Shown here: piece by piece, positions 19,840 to 28,396 of the stretch
Numbering within the stretch: position 1 is the first letter of the stretch
Layout of the letters: each line of letters begins with the position of its first letter
NCBI RefSeq assembly: GCF_010671565.1
Contig: NZ_JAABOQ010000001.1
Coordinates: 248,001 to 312,000, forward strand
Source: Spongiivirga citrea
GTDB lineage: Bacteria; Bacteroidota; Bacteroidia; Flavobacteriales; Flavobacteriaceae
Length of the DNA stretch: 64,000 nt
Direction of reading: 5' to 3'
The notes under the pieces: model-generated
The model's input: the letters and a program-made list of their open reading frames with translations, nothing else
What the model was told of the DNA's origin: nothing
Database searches by the model: none
Made by a program: the position numbers and the translations under genes

Positions 19840-20658
19840 TTGGCTTTCAAAAAAATTACTGAGCAAGATTCTCTTCATGATCATTTAGAGCAAATGAGTA
19901 CTGCTTCATTATTACAAAACATGAATAATGAAGACCAAAAAGTAGCTTTAGCTGTTGAAAAAGTGCTACCTAAAATCGAGCCGTTAATTGATATCACGGC
20001 TAAAAAATTGGCTGATGGAGGTAGACTGTTTTATTTAGGAGCAGGGACAAGTGGTCGTTTGGGAATTTTGGATGCATCGGAATGCCCGCCTACATTTGGC
20101 GTTTCTCATGACTTAGTCATAGGACTCATCGCAGGTGGTGATTCTGCAATTAGAAAGGCTGTAGAATTTGCTGAAGATGATACCCAAGGTGGCTGGCAAG
20201 ATCTTCAAGAATATGAGATTAATTCTAAAGATGTTGTCATAGGGATTGCTGCTTCAGGCACTACTCCTTATGTGATTGGTGCTTTAGAAATTTGCAATGA
20301 AAATGAGATTATAACAGGTTGTATTACCTGTAATGAAGGGAGTCCTCTAGCTAAAGTTGCCAAATATCCTATTGAAGTAGTCGTCGGTCCCGAATTTGTA
20401 ACGGGTAGTTCTAGGATGAAAGCTGGAACAGCACAAAAACTGGTTTTGAATATGATCTCAACAGCCGTCATGATTAAATTAGGTCGAGTGAAAGGGAATA
20501 AAATGGTTGATATGCAATTGAGCAATAATAAATTAGTTGATCGTGGTACACGAATGATTATGGATGCACTAAACATCGATCAACATGAGGCTTCTGCTCT
20601 TCTTGAAAAGCACCAAAGTGTCCGTAAAGCAATAAATCACTTTAACGATGAACACTGA
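19840..20658 (+). CDS. murQ: N-acetylmuramic acid 6-phosphate etherase
   Basis: 272 residues starting at a TTG codon (19840), chosen because the encoded KKITEQDSLHDHLEQMS matches the family's N-terminus; the first in-frame ATG would remove it. The SIS domain shows LFYLGAGTSGRLGILDASECPPTFG around 65-90, the MurQ signature. IGIAASGTTPYVIGAL and GSSRMKAGTAQKLVLNMIST are also present. It removes D-lactate from MurNAc-6-P during peptidoglycan recycling in the cytosol. A -7-like box TACCTTTG is at 19807-19814. The following DUF6095 gene overlaps it by 11 nt, as in other Flavobacteriaceae. Confidence 0.95.
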   Translation: MAFKKITEQDSLHDHLEQMSTASLLQNMNNEDQKVALAVEKVLPKIEPLIDITAKKLADGGRLFYLGAGTSGRLGILDASECPPTFGVSHDLVIGLIAGGDSAIRKAVEFAEDDTQGGWQDLQEYEINSKDVVIGIAASGTTPYVIGALEICNENEIITGCITCNEGSPLAKVAKYPIEVVVGPEFVTGSSRMKAGTAQKLVLNMISTAVMIKLGRVKGNKMVDMQLSNNKLVDRGTRMIMDALNIDQHEASALLEKHQSVRKAINHFNDEH

Positions 20659-20878
20659 TAAGGAATTATTGATACGCGGAATTCGTATGATGGCTGTTAC
20701 GGCAGTACTCATGTTTATCGGACCTACGGTAATATATCAAGCTTTTAAAAACCAAGAACACTTTTTGTTTTATCCTGTTTTAATTGCAGGTATTTTCTTT
20801 TCGATACTTGCAATAGTACTTGCTTTTAAAGGATTGAATACGGTTATGAATTCAGTTTTTGGGAAGCGACAAAAATGA
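20648..20878 (+). CDS. DUF6095 family small membrane protein
   Basis: 76 residues with two hydrophobic segments (about 14-31 and 42-63) and a basic C-terminus. It overlaps the end of murQ by 11 nt in another frame, so it is translationally coupled. The pattern MNTDKELLIRGIRMMAVTAVLMFIGPTVIYQAFKNQEH fits the family that follows murQ in Flavobacteriaceae. Function unknown. Its TGA stop is also the first part of a heptamer tandem repeat (20875-20923). Confidence 0.75.
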   Translation: MNTDKELLIRGIRMMAVTAVLMFIGPTVIYQAFKNQEHFLFYPVLIAGIFFSILAIVLAFKGLNTVMNSVFGKRQK

Positions 20879-20923
20879 GTTATGAGTTATGAGTTATGAG
20901 TTATGAGTTATGAGTTATGAGTT
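20875..20923. repeat. heptanucleotide tandem repeat, 7 copies of ATGAGTT
   Basis: Seven perfect copies of ATGAGTT begin at the stop codon of the DUF6095 gene and are followed by a partial copy. The unit contains ATG, TGA and TTATGA in changing frames. It probably varies in copy number by slippage. Confidence 0.9.
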
Positions 20924-20972
20924 ATGAAAGTTTGACAAATTGAAATCAACAACAATAAAAGTTACCCCTATA

Positions 20973-21011
20973 CTCTTTTTTCTTTTTTCTTTTCTCTTTT
21001 CTCTTTTCTCT
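20973..21011. repeat. 39-nt polypyrimidine tract
   Basis: An uninterrupted run of C and T (repeating TCTTTT-like units) lies between the DUF6095 gene and the convergent DinB gene. It is low complexity with no coding content. Confidence 0.8.
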
Positions 21012-21027
21012 ATCTTCCTACTGATAA

Positions 21028-21522
21028 CTATGCCTTTTCTTTAACCGGCGTGGTAGGATTATAACCAAAGGAAGCATCAGTTACCTCAACATTCAATCGG
21101 TCTAAAATATAACTGATTATAGCGTAATGGTGTATAGTGTGGCTATTTGCCTGCGCTAGTAATGCCGCAACTGTATAGGGTAATGCTACTTTGCCTGCAC
21201 CCAAGTCATCTATTACGGTAACTTGTTTTTCTGCGTTTTCAAGTTTTTGCAACGCACTTAAAACACGATCAACATTCAAAGATGCATATTCACAATCTTG
21301 CTCAACACGAACATCGCGCGCTCTTGCTGTAAGGTCTACCTCATCAGCATCCAAACCTTTTAGGATACAGTCATAAAAGTCAAGAATATGTCGAATATGT
21401 GATCCTACACACGAGTAATATGGTGAGATGGAAGCGTCGGTTAATTGACTATCGGTAAGTTGATTTAGTAATACTTTAGATTTTGACAGATTATTAGAGG
21501 TCGCTTCTATGATACTATTCAT
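21028..21522 (-). CDS. DinB-like metal-dependent four-helix protein
   Basis: 164 residues. The DinB/YfiT fold is suggested by an N-terminal helix with SHIRHILDFYD (H42, H45) and a later helix QANSHTIHHYAIISYIL (H128, H131, H132), together supplying a three-histidine metal site. Members act as thiol-dependent transferases or hydrolases; the substrate here is unknown. It stands alone between low-complexity DNA and the rpsA terminator, transcribed on the minus strand. Confidence 0.75.
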   Translation of the reverse strand: MNSIIEATSNNLSKSKVLLNQLTDSQLTDASISPYYSCVGSHIRHILDFYDCILKGLDADEVDLTARARDVRVEQDCEYASLNVDRVLSALQKLENAEKQVTVIDDLGAGKVALPYTVAALLAQANSHTIHHYAIISYILDRLNVEVTDASFGYNPTTPVKEKA

Positions 21523-21657
21523 GAAAATTGATAATTGAAATGTTTGCTTTTGTCGTACTTAGTCTAAATATAAAGTAAACTTTACAAATGCGTCCCAAAT
21601 TATTTTTAATAGACACTCAAACACGTATTTAAGGTCTTAAAGTTAGGACTAAAAAAA

Positions 21658-21688
21658 CAAAAAGGCCGTGTAAAACACGACCTTTTAT
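21658..21688 (-). terminator. rpsA terminator
   Basis: Stem AAAAGGCCGTG / CACGACCTTTT with one mismatch and a T-rich tail on the minus strand (the complement of AAAAAAACAAAAAGG). Confidence 0.8.
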
Positions 21689-21710
21689 TATCCTAGAAAT
21701 GAAATGTGAC

Positions 21711-23537
21711 TTATTCGCCGCCTTCCATCTTCTTTTTAAGTGCTGCTAATGTTTCGTTTGCATCACCTAATGTTGGTTTTGCTTCTGCAGCTTGTTGCGC
21801 TTGACGCTTAACAGCTTGCTTAACGATTTTAGCTTCTTCTGCTTTAAATACAGCAGTATGAGATGCTACAACGCGCTTAAATTCTTTATTGAATTCAATG
21901 ATCTTAAATTCAGCTTCTTCACCAGCTTTTAACTTACCACCATCTTCTTTTTCAAGATGACGTTGTGGTACGAAAGCAGTAATGTCTTCGTTGAACTTAA
22001 CAGTTGCACCTTTATCAACGATCTCTTCGATCGCTGCTTTATGAATAGATTCTAAAGCAAATTCAGTTTCATACTTATCCCAAGGGTTTTCCTTAGTTTG
22101 TTTATGACCTAAACTTAATTTACGTCCTTCGACATCTAATTCTAACACCAATACATCAAGCTTGTCACCAACGGCAACAACTTCAGATGGGTGCTTCACT
22201 TTCTTAGTCCAAGAAAGATCAGAAATATAGATAAGACCATCGATACCTTCTTCTAACTCTACGAATACACCAAAATTAGTGAAGTTACGCACGATACCTG
22301 AATGTTTAGAACCTACAGGGTACTTAGAAGTAATATCTGTCCATGGGTCAGGAGTAAGTTGCTTAATACCTAAAGACATTTTGCGCTCTTCGCGATCTAA
22401 TGTTAGGATTTGAGCATCTACTTCATCGCCAATTTTTACGAAATCCTGAGCAGAACGCAAGTGCGTTGACCATGACATTTCAGAAACGTGGATCAATCCT
22501 TCTACACCTTCAGCTACTTCGATAAAGGCACCGTAATCAGCAATAACTACGACTTTACCTTTTACTTTATCACCAACTTTAACCTCTTCGCCAAGTGCTT
22601 CCCATGGGTGCGCTTGTAATTGCTTAAGACCTAATTGAATTCTAGACTTGTTATCATCAAAATCAAGAATTACAACATTTAATTTCTGGTCAAGCTCAAC
22701 AATCTCGTTCGGATGATTGATACGGCTCCAAGAAAGATCAGTAATGTGAATAAGTCCGTCAACACCACCAAGATCGATAAATACACCGTAAGAAGTAATA
22801 TTCTTAACTGTACCTTCCAATACTTGGCCTTTTTCCAGCTGACCGATAATTTCTTTTTTCTGCTCTTCGATATCCGCTTCGATAAGTGCTTTATGAGAAA
22901 CAACAACGTTTTTGAATTCGTGATTAATCTTAACCACCTTGAATTCCATTGTTTTGTTTACATACTGATCGTAATCACGAATTGGCTTCACATCAATTTG
23001 TGAACCTGGCAAGAACGCCTCGATACCAAATACGTCAACGATCATACCTCCTTTAGTACGACACTTAACAAAACCATTTACGATTTCGCCCGTATCATGC
23101 GCTGCATTTACACGATCCCATGCTTTGATGGTACGTGCTTTACGATGAGATAATACTAATTGACCTGTTTTGTCTTCTCTTACATCAATAAGAACTTCAA
23201 CTTTGTCACCAACTTTTAAATCAGGATTGTAACGAAACTCGTTAAGAGAAATTACACCTTCTGACTTTGCGTTAATGTCGATAATCGCTTCACGATCGGT
23301 CATGTGTACAACTGTACCATCTACCACCTCTTCATCTGCAGTATCTACGAAGTTCTCAGCTACTAGTTTTTCAAATTCTTGTAGCTTTTTGTCTTCAACT
23401 TGCTCAATACCTTCTTCGTATTTTTCCCAGTTGAATTCTTTTAAAAATTGCTCAGGATTTTGTTGCGCTTCACTTACTACTGGAGCTTCAACAGTTGCAG
23501 TTTCCTGAACTTCTTCTGTTTGTTTTTTTTCAGCCAT
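21711..23537 (-). CDS. rpsA: 30S ribosomal protein S1, six S1 domains
   Basis: 608 residues. Six S1 RNA-binding repeats can be followed. Each starts with a G-x-V turn: GTVVHMTDREAIIDI, GFVKCRTKGGMIVDVFG, GTVKNITSYGVFIDLGGVDGLIHITDLSW, GKVVVIADYGAFIEVAEGVEGLIHVSEMSW, GIVRNFTNFGVFVELEEGIDGLIYISDLSW, and a divergent sixth. An acidic N-terminal tail of about 60 residues and a basic Gln/Ala-rich C-terminal tail flank them. S1 helps the 30S subunit bind mRNA, which matters in Bacteroidota because Shine-Dalgarno sequences are rarely used. The leader is about 110 nt long and contains an inverted repeat. Confidence 0.97.
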   Translation of the reverse strand: MAEKKQTEEVQETATVEAPVVSEAQQNPEQFLKEFNWEKYEEGIEQVEDKKLQEFEKLVAENFVDTADEEVVDGTVVHMTDREAIIDINAKSEGVISLNEFRYNPDLKVGDKVEVLIDVREDKTGQLVLSHRKARTIKAWDRVNAAHDTGEIVNGFVKCRTKGGMIVDVFGIEAFLPGSQIDVKPIRDYDQYVNKTMEFKVVKINHEFKNVVVSHKALIEADIEEQKKEIIGQLEKGQVLEGTVKNITSYGVFIDLGGVDGLIHITDLSWSRINHPNEIVELDQKLNVVILDFDDNKSRIQLGLKQLQAHPWEALGEEVKVGDKVKGKVVVIADYGAFIEVAEGVEGLIHVSEMSWSTHLRSAQDFVKIGDEVDAQILTLDREERKMSLGIKQLTPDPWTDITSKYPVGSKHSGIVRNFTNFGVFVELEEGIDGLIYISDLSWTKKVKHPSEVVAVGDKLDVLVLELDVEGRKLSLGHKQTKENPWDKYETEFALESIHKAAIEEIVDKGATVKFNEDITAFVPQRHLEKEDGGKLKAGEEAEFKIIEFNKEFKRVVASHTAVFKAEEAKIVKQAVKRQAQQAAEAKPTLGDANETLAALKKKMEGGE

Positions 23538-23555
23538 TGCTGATTAAAATTTGTA

Positions 23556-23595
23556 TTCTACATGAATAGGAAAATTAATGCGGGTATATGTAGAA
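23556..23595 (-). promoter_or_regulatory. inverted repeat in the rpsA leader
   Basis: TTCTACAT (23556-23563) and ATGTAGAA (23588-23595) form a perfect 8-bp stem around a 24-nt loop, ending about 20 nt before the rpsA start. It could be an autoregulatory site for S1; this is an inference from position only. Confidence 0.4.
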
Positions 23596-23654
23596 GTTGT
23601 TTATATAAAAAATTGTTATTTCCTTTCTGATTTTCCATCCGCCAAAAAGGCTTG

Positions 23655-23685
23655 CAAAGGTACGATTAAGCATACTAATTAACAA
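23655..23685 (-). promoter_or_regulatory. rpsA promoter
   Basis: On the minus strand, TTG (23685-23683), 20 bp, TACCTTTG (23662-23655). Together with the divergent transketolase promoter it accounts for most of the 331-bp gap 23538-23868. Confidence 0.65.
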
Positions 23686-23816
23686 CTAATTAAAATAAAA
23701 GTTTAAAGAGTAATAAATCAAAGAAAAAAAGTCCCAATTAAGAGCTTTGAAAACCAGCTAAAGCAGGTTATTAAAAAAAGTTAATAAATCGACAATAAAA
23801 ACCCCAAAATCAATCA

Positions 23817-23845
23817 TTGGTTAGCCAATAAAAAAATTACTTTTG
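23817..23845 (+). promoter_or_regulatory. transketolase operon promoter
   Basis: TTG (23817-23819), 18 bp, TACTTTTG (23838-23845); the start codon is 23 nt downstream. Confidence 0.75.
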
Positions 23846-23868
23846 AGCGGAATTTCAATTTTATAAAA

Positions 23869-24714
23869 ATGTCAAATATTCAACAGTTAAATGACTTGGT
23901 AACGCAAGTGCGCCGAGATATTTTGCGCATGGTTCACAAAGTAAACTCAGGTCACCCAGGTGGGTCTTTAGGATGTGCCGAATTCTTTGTTGCCTTGTTT
24001 AACGAGATTATGGATATCAAAGAAGGTTTTGATATGGATGGAAAAGAAGAAGATCTTTTCTTTTTATCTAATGGTCACATCTCTCCTGTCTACTATAGTG
24101 TTTTAGCTAGACGTGGTTACTTTCCTGTTGATGAACTGAATACATTTAGATTAATAGATTCACGTTTACAAGGCCATCCTACTACACACGAAGGACTTCC
24201 TGGAGTTCGAATAGCTTCTGGATCATTAGGTCAAGGCATGTCGGTTGCTTTAGGTGCTGCACAAGCAAAAAAATTAAATGGCGATTCGCACCTTATATAT
24301 AGCTTGCATGGTGATGGTGAATTACAAGAAGGTCAAAACTGGGAAGCTATTATGTATGCCGCTGCGAAAAAGGTTGACAATCTAATTTCAACCATTGATC
24401 TTAATGGAAAGCAAATTGACGGATCGACAGACGAAGTACTACCAATGGGAAGTATCAAACAAAAATTTGAGGCTTTTGGTTGGGATGTCGCTGAAATAGC
24501 TAAAGGAAATGATATGGATGCTATTCTAGAAGGAATGGCAACGGCAAAATCAAAAACAGGAAAAGGAAAGCCAGTTTGTGTGTTATTACATACTGAAATG
24601 GGTAATGGAGTCGATTTTATGATGCATACACATGCTTGGCATGGTAAGGCACCCAATGACGATCAATTAGCAAGCGCATTAAGCCAAAATCCAGAAACTT
24701 TAGGAGACTACTAA
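23869..24714 (+). CDS. transketolase, N-terminal (thiamine-diphosphate-binding) subunit
   Basis: 281 residues, matching the N-terminal half of transketolase as a separate polypeptide. HKVNSGHPGGSLGCAEFFVALF carries the conserved H-P-G-G. The thiamine diphosphate motif GDGELQEGQNWEAIMYAAAKKVDNLISTIDLN (GDGx about 25 N) is intact. It transfers two-carbon units between pentose phosphate intermediates together with the subunit encoded 18 nt downstream. Split transketolases are a normal form in many bacteria and archaea, so this is not a frameshift: both halves have proper starts and stops. Confidence 0.93.
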   Translation: MSNIQQLNDLVTQVRRDILRMVHKVNSGHPGGSLGCAEFFVALFNEIMDIKEGFDMDGKEEDLFFLSNGHISPVYYSVLARRGYFPVDELNTFRLIDSRLQGHPTTHEGLPGVRIASGSLGQGMSVALGAAQAKKLNGDSHLIYSLHGDGELQEGQNWEAIMYAAAKKVDNLISTIDLNGKQIDGSTDEVLPMGSIKQKFEAFGWDVAEIAKGNDMDAILEGMATAKSKTGKGKPVCVLLHTEMGNGVDFMMHTHAWHGKAPNDDQLASALSQNPETLGDY

Positions 24715-24732
24715 CACAAGGAAAGTACGAAA

Positions 24733-25686
24733 ATGAAAAAATATACAGACAGCGGAAAAAAAGATACCAGATCGGGTTTCGGAGCAGGTTTAACTGAACT
24801 TGGGAAAACGAATGAAAACGTAGTGGCACTTTGTGCTGACTTGATCGGTTCGTTAAAAATGGACGACTTTAAAAAGAATCATCCCGAACGTTTCTTTCAA
24901 GTAGGTATTGCAGAAGCTAATATGATGGGTATTGCCGCTGGACTAACTATAGGTGGCAAAATTCCGTTTACAGGAACATTTGCCAATTTTTCTACAGGTC
25001 GTGTTTATGATCAAATTCGTCAGTCCATAGCATATTCTGACAAAAATGTAAAAATATGTGCTTCACATGCAGGGGTAACTTTAGGCGAAGATGGAGCTAC
25101 ACATCAGATTCTAGAAGATATCGGTTTAATGAAGATGTTGCCAGGTATGGTGGTGATTAATCCTTGTGATTACAACCAGACCAAAGCAGCAACATTGGCT
25201 ATTGCTGAACATCATGGTCCGGTTTATCTCCGTTTTGGAAGACCGAAAGTGGCAAATTTCACATCAGAAGATCAGACTTTTGAGATTGGTAAAGCGGTTA
25301 TGTTATCTGAAGGTACCGATGTTACTATCGTGGCAACTGGTCATTTAGTATGGGAAGCCTTACAAGCAGCCGAACAACTAGAAAAGCAAGGTATTTCAGC
25401 AGAGGTAATCAACATTCACACTATAAAACCATTGGATGAAGCTGCTATTCTAGCTTCTGTCAAGAAAACAGGATGCATTGTTACAGCAGAAGAGCATAAC
25501 TATTACGGTGGTCTCGGTGAAAGTGTTGCTCGTACATTGGTGCAAAACAATCCAGTACCTCAAGAGTTTGTCGCAACCCAAGATACATTTGGCGAATCGG
25601 GCACACCCGACCAATTAATGGCCAAGTATGGTCTGAATGCTGAGGCAATTGTAAAAGCTTCTCAGAAAGTAATTAAAAGAAAATAA
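24733..25686 (+). CDS. transketolase, C-terminal (pyrimidine-binding) subunit
   Basis: 317 residues forming the partner of the preceding gene. The pyrimidine-binding domain shows [47 protein letters not shown], with the catalytic Glu in [38 protein letters not shown] follows, and the C-terminal domain has [37 protein letters not shown]. The 18-nt spacing means co-transcription and probably coupled translation with the N-terminal subunit gene. Confidence 0.93.
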   Translation: MKKYTDSGKKDTRSGFGAGLTELGKTNENVVALCADLIGSLKMDDFKKNHPERFFQVGIAEANMMGIAAGLTIGGKIPFTGTFANFSTGRVYDQIRQSIAYSDKNVKICASHAGVTLGEDGATHQILEDIGLMKMLPGMVVINPCDYNQTKAATLAIAEHHGPVYLRFGRPKVANFTSEDQTFEIGKAVMLSEGTDVTIVATGHLVWEALQAAEQLEKQGISAEVINIHTIKPLDEAAILASVKKTGCIVTAEEHNYYGGLGESVARTLVQNNPVPQEFVATQDTFGESGTPDQLMAKYGLNAEAIVKASQKVIKRK

Positions 25687-25733
25687 TTACTCATTCTATA
25701 CGTTGTATAGTTTCAATCATAAAACGTTAACAC

Positions 25734-26366
25734 ATGAAAAGGTATTTTTTAATGCTCGCTCTTATGGCGAGTGTAATTAGCTATGGTCAGCAAAGAAATG
25801 ATGACCGATCATCATTTGGTATTAAAGCTGGTTTAAACTACAACAGTAACGGAGAGCTTAGAGAGATCCTTACTACTGGAGAAAATTTAATTGAAGACCG
25901 TGGAGAAGGTAAAGTTGGCTTTCATATTGGATTTTATGGCCAACTTAATTTTTCTAATCTCTATCTAAGACCTGAATTAATCTACACCCGTACAAATAGC
26001 GAATACGGTATAAATAATGGTACAGCAGATTACAAAACGTCAAAATTAGATCTTCCCATATTATTAGGCTATAAAATTATTGGTCCATTAAGAATATTCG
26101 CAGGGCCAGCCTTTCAGTATACGTTAAATAATGATCTTGATCTTGGCAACGTCGACATTGATGATGTAGAGAACGAGATAAGCGTAGGATTGCATATTGG
26201 AGCTGGCGTCCAGTTAGGAAATCTAGGGCTGGATGTTCGCTTTGAGCGTGGTTTTAATGAGAACGAAGCTAACTTCATAAATACTAATATCGCCGATGAT
26301 GCACCCTTGTTCGCTTTAGATTCAAGGCCAACACAACTTATATTTAGCGCATCATTTAGACTATGA
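25734..26366 (+). CDS. outer-membrane beta-barrel (porin-like) protein
   Basis: 210 residues with a clear signal peptide (MKRYFLMLALMASVISYGQ, cleaved near residue 19). Alternating strands follow, such as SFGIKAGLNYNS, VGFHIGFYGQLNFSNLYLRPELIYTRT, PILLGYKIIGPLRIFAGPAFQY and ISVGLHIGAGVQLGNLGLDVRFERGF. It ends in ...LIFSASFRL, consistent with an eight-stranded barrel of the OMP_b-brl_2 type. No specific ligand can be assigned. It is followed by a terminator shared with the convergent FKBP lipoprotein gene. Confidence 0.8.
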   Translation: MKRYFLMLALMASVISYGQQRNDDRSSFGIKAGLNYNSNGELREILTTGENLIEDRGEGKVGFHIGFYGQLNFSNLYLRPELIYTRTNSEYGINNGTADYKTSKLDLPILLGYKIIGPLRIFAGPAFQYTLNNDLDLGNVDIDDVENEISVGLHIGAGVQLGNLGLDVRFERGFNENEANFINTNIADDAPLFALDSRPTQLIFSASFRL

Positions 26367-26398
26367 TATTCGCTAGATTTGATATCAAATTAAAACGA

Positions 26399-26430
26399 AA
26401 AATCCCGCTAAAAGCGGGATTTTTTTTTAT
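26399..26430. terminator. bidirectional terminator
   Basis: AAATCCCGCT / AGCGGGATTT stem with a short loop and a run of nine T on the plus strand and A/T on the other. It lies between the outer-membrane barrel gene and the FKBP lipoprotein gene. Confidence 0.85.
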
Positions 26431-26447
26431 TGGTAATACTTGTTCTT

Positions 26448-27332
26448 TTAATTATCGTTTCTATTATCTAAATAGTCTGGCGTACCATCTCCGTCGGTAT
26501 CTGTAAATGTAATAGTCCCATCTTCATTTACTACAATTTCATCACGCGTTAAAGTACCGTCACCATCATCATCTGCATCTAGGTAATTAGGACCGGTGTC
26601 ACCATCAGTATCATCATCAAAAGGATTCTCATTATTATCTAAGTCTTCCATATAAGAAGGAATACCATCATTATCATGATCCGTTTCCTCTAACTTAAAA
26701 ATCTTAAACGTAAAACTAAGAGGAGAGTAAAATGGAATTCCTGGCTGCGCGCGTTCAAAATAACCGAGGCCAGAAGGAATAAATACGGCTCCTTGCGCAA
26801 AATCTGCAAATGTTACCGTTCCATCATCATTGGTTTCTGAGATACCATTACCCGCTGTAAATTCCGAAAAACTAGTACTAAATCCTCTAATCACTCCAGT
26901 AAGGTCAAACCAAATTGGATTGATTGCTCTATCAAACTGAGTATTGTCAAGCAAACGACCTCTATACGTAACTAAAGTAGAGTCAGTTACGCGAATATCA
27001 TTTCCTTCGGACTCTGATCCCTGCCTAACTGTCAAAATGTAGAGATTGAAATCAACCTCATCTGTTTCAATAACTTTTGTTTCTACTTGCGTAAAAAGTG
27101 GGGTTCTGCCAGCATTATCTCCAGCAATAGTATCAAAAACAATCTCACCTTCGGCATCCAACTCATAAAAATGAGTCTGCAAGAACTCTACAATCGAATC
27201 ATTATCAACTACATATTGTTCAGCCTGATCTCTTAACGGGATACTTGTAGGTCCGTTGTCATCATCGTTATTACAAGCAGCTGCAAAAAACAGCACTAAA
27301 ACTAGTGCTCCAAATACACTTTTAAAATTCAT
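26448..27332 (-). CDS. FKBP-type peptidyl-prolyl isomerase-like lipoprotein with Ca-binding-like repeats
   Basis: 294 residues. The lipobox AAAC places the lipidated cysteine at about residue 20, followed by an NNDDDN spacer. The region 105-215 resembles FKBP: TDSTLVTYRGRLLDNTQFDRA...WFDLTGVIRGFSTSF, then GAVFIPSGLGYFERAQPGIPFYSPLSFTFKIFKLE. The C-terminal 75 residues are rich in D-x-D-x-D-G repeats (DHDNDGIPSYMEDLDNN, DADDDGDGTLTRDE, DTDGDGTPDYLDN), like thrombospondin type-3 calcium-binding repeats. It probably assists folding of outer-membrane or secreted proteins. Standalone gene, divergent from the S4-domain gene. Confidence 0.85.
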   Translation of the reverse strand: MNFKSVFGALVLVLFFAAACNNDDDNGPTSIPLRDQAEQYVVDNDSIVEFLQTHFYELDAEGEIVFDTIAGDNAGRTPLFTQVETKVIETDEVDFNLYILTVRQGSESEGNDIRVTDSTLVTYRGRLLDNTQFDRAINPIWFDLTGVIRGFSTSFSEFTAGNGISETNDDGTVTFADFAQGAVFIPSGLGYFERAQPGIPFYSPLSFTFKIFKLEETDHDNDGIPSYMEDLDNNENPFDDDTDGDTGPNYLDADDDGDGTLTRDEIVVNEDGTITFTDTDGDGTPDYLDNRNDN

Positions 27333-27408
27333 TCCTTTTCATCATTAAGGGCGCAAGATACAATTTTAAAGTATTTTTGAAATGGCTTTAACTTCATTTT
27401 AAAACAAG

Positions 27409-27789
27409 ATGCGCATTGACAAATTATTATGGTGCCTACGATATTTCAAAACCAGAAATATTGGCACTAATGCCTGTAAGAAAGGTCAAGTAAAAGTAAA
27501 TGACCAAACCGTAAAACCATCGAGAGAAATTTACATTGGTGATACGGTAACGGTTAGAAAAAATCAGATTAATTATAAGCTTGAAATTCTAGACATTCCT
27601 CCTAGTCGTTTAGGTGCGAAACTAGTAGATATGTATCGCAAAGATATTACCCCTAAAGAAGCCTTTGACCATCTAGACCTTTTAAAACTGGCAAAAGACC
27701 ATTACAGAAAAAAAGGAGATGGCAGACCAACTAAAAAGGATAGAAGAGATATTGAAGAATATCGGGATGACACAGAAGATGAAGTTTAG
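27409..27789 (+). CDS. S4-domain RNA-binding protein (Hsp15-like)
   Basis: 126 residues. It starts MRIDKLLWCLRYFKTRNIGTNACKKGQVKVNDQTVKPSREIYIGDTV, a clear S4 RNA-binding domain (residues 1-60), followed by a basic C-terminal tail. Size and layout match the heat-shock protein 15 family, which in E. coli binds 50S subunits carrying a stalled peptidyl-tRNA. A -7-like box TATTTTTG lies at 27372-27379. The gap 27790-27898 shows only a possible -7 box TAAATTTG at 27853-27860. Confidence 0.85.
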   Translation: MRIDKLLWCLRYFKTRNIGTNACKKGQVKVNDQTVKPSREIYIGDTVTVRKNQINYKLEILDIPPSRLGAKLVDMYRKDITPKEAFDHLDLLKLAKDHYRKKGDGRPTKKDRRDIEEYRDDTEDEV

Positions 27790-27898
27790 GGTATGAAAAG
27801 AATGAAAAAATTGAGATTGAGAGTTTTAATTTTAATCTTTTGAATGCATCCCTAAATTTGTCTCTTAGATTAATATCTTTATCCTAAATATTATTAGC

Positions 27899-28396
27899 AT
27901 GTCTACCAATAGTGTCATTTTAGATCACGATCAAATTCAGCATAAGATAAGACGAATCGCTTATCAAATTTTAGAGAGTAATGTTGATGAAAAGGAAATT
28001 ATTATTGCTGGTATTGAAAAGAATGGATTTGTTTTTGCCGAGAAAATACAGGCAACGCTTTCTGATATTTGTGATGCTACCATTACATTATGCCGAGTTA
28101 AAATCGATAAAAAAAATCCTATTAATACAATTACCACCTCTTTAGAAATAAAAGATTATGAAAACAAAGCATTGGTACTTGTAGATGATGTACTTAACTC
28201 CGGTACCACACTAATATATGGCGTAAAACACTTTTTAGATGTACCTCTAAAGAACTTTAAAACAGCTGTACTCGTTAATCGCAATCATAAAAAATATCCT
28301 GTGAAGGCTGATTTTAAGGGTATTTCATTATCAACTTCATTGCAAGAGCATGTAAACGTTACATTTGGCAAGAAAGATGCAGTCAGTCTAGCATAG
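27899..28396 (+). CDS. phosphoribosyltransferase-family protein (PyrR-like)
   Basis: 165 residues with the type I PRTase fold. The PRPP-binding motif reads LVLVDDVLNSGTT at residues 93-105 (two acidic residues followed by the phosphate loop). An IIAGIEKNGFVFAEKI segment precedes it, and a hood-like C-terminus follows. It resembles PyrR/hypoxanthine-type enzymes in Bacteroidota. Whether it is a uracil PRTase or a purine one cannot be decided here. It is convergent with aroK and overlaps it by 14 nt at the 3' ends. Confidence 0.8.
   Translation: MSTNSVILDHDQIQHKIRRIAYQILESNVDEKEIIIAGIEKNGFVFAEKIQATLSDICDATITLCRVKIDKKNPINTITTSLEIKDYENKALVLVDDVLNSGTTLIYGVKHFLDVPLKNFKTAVLVNRNHKKYPVKADFKGISLSTSLQEHVNVTFGKKDAVSLA

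Noticed and set aside
20875-20923. CRISPR-like repeat array
   Set aside because: The units are 7 bp with no spacers; this is a simple tandem repeat.
23869-25686. Frameshifted single transketolase gene
   Set aside because: Both halves have their own start and stop, 18 nt apart, and complete domains; split transketolases are a normal form.
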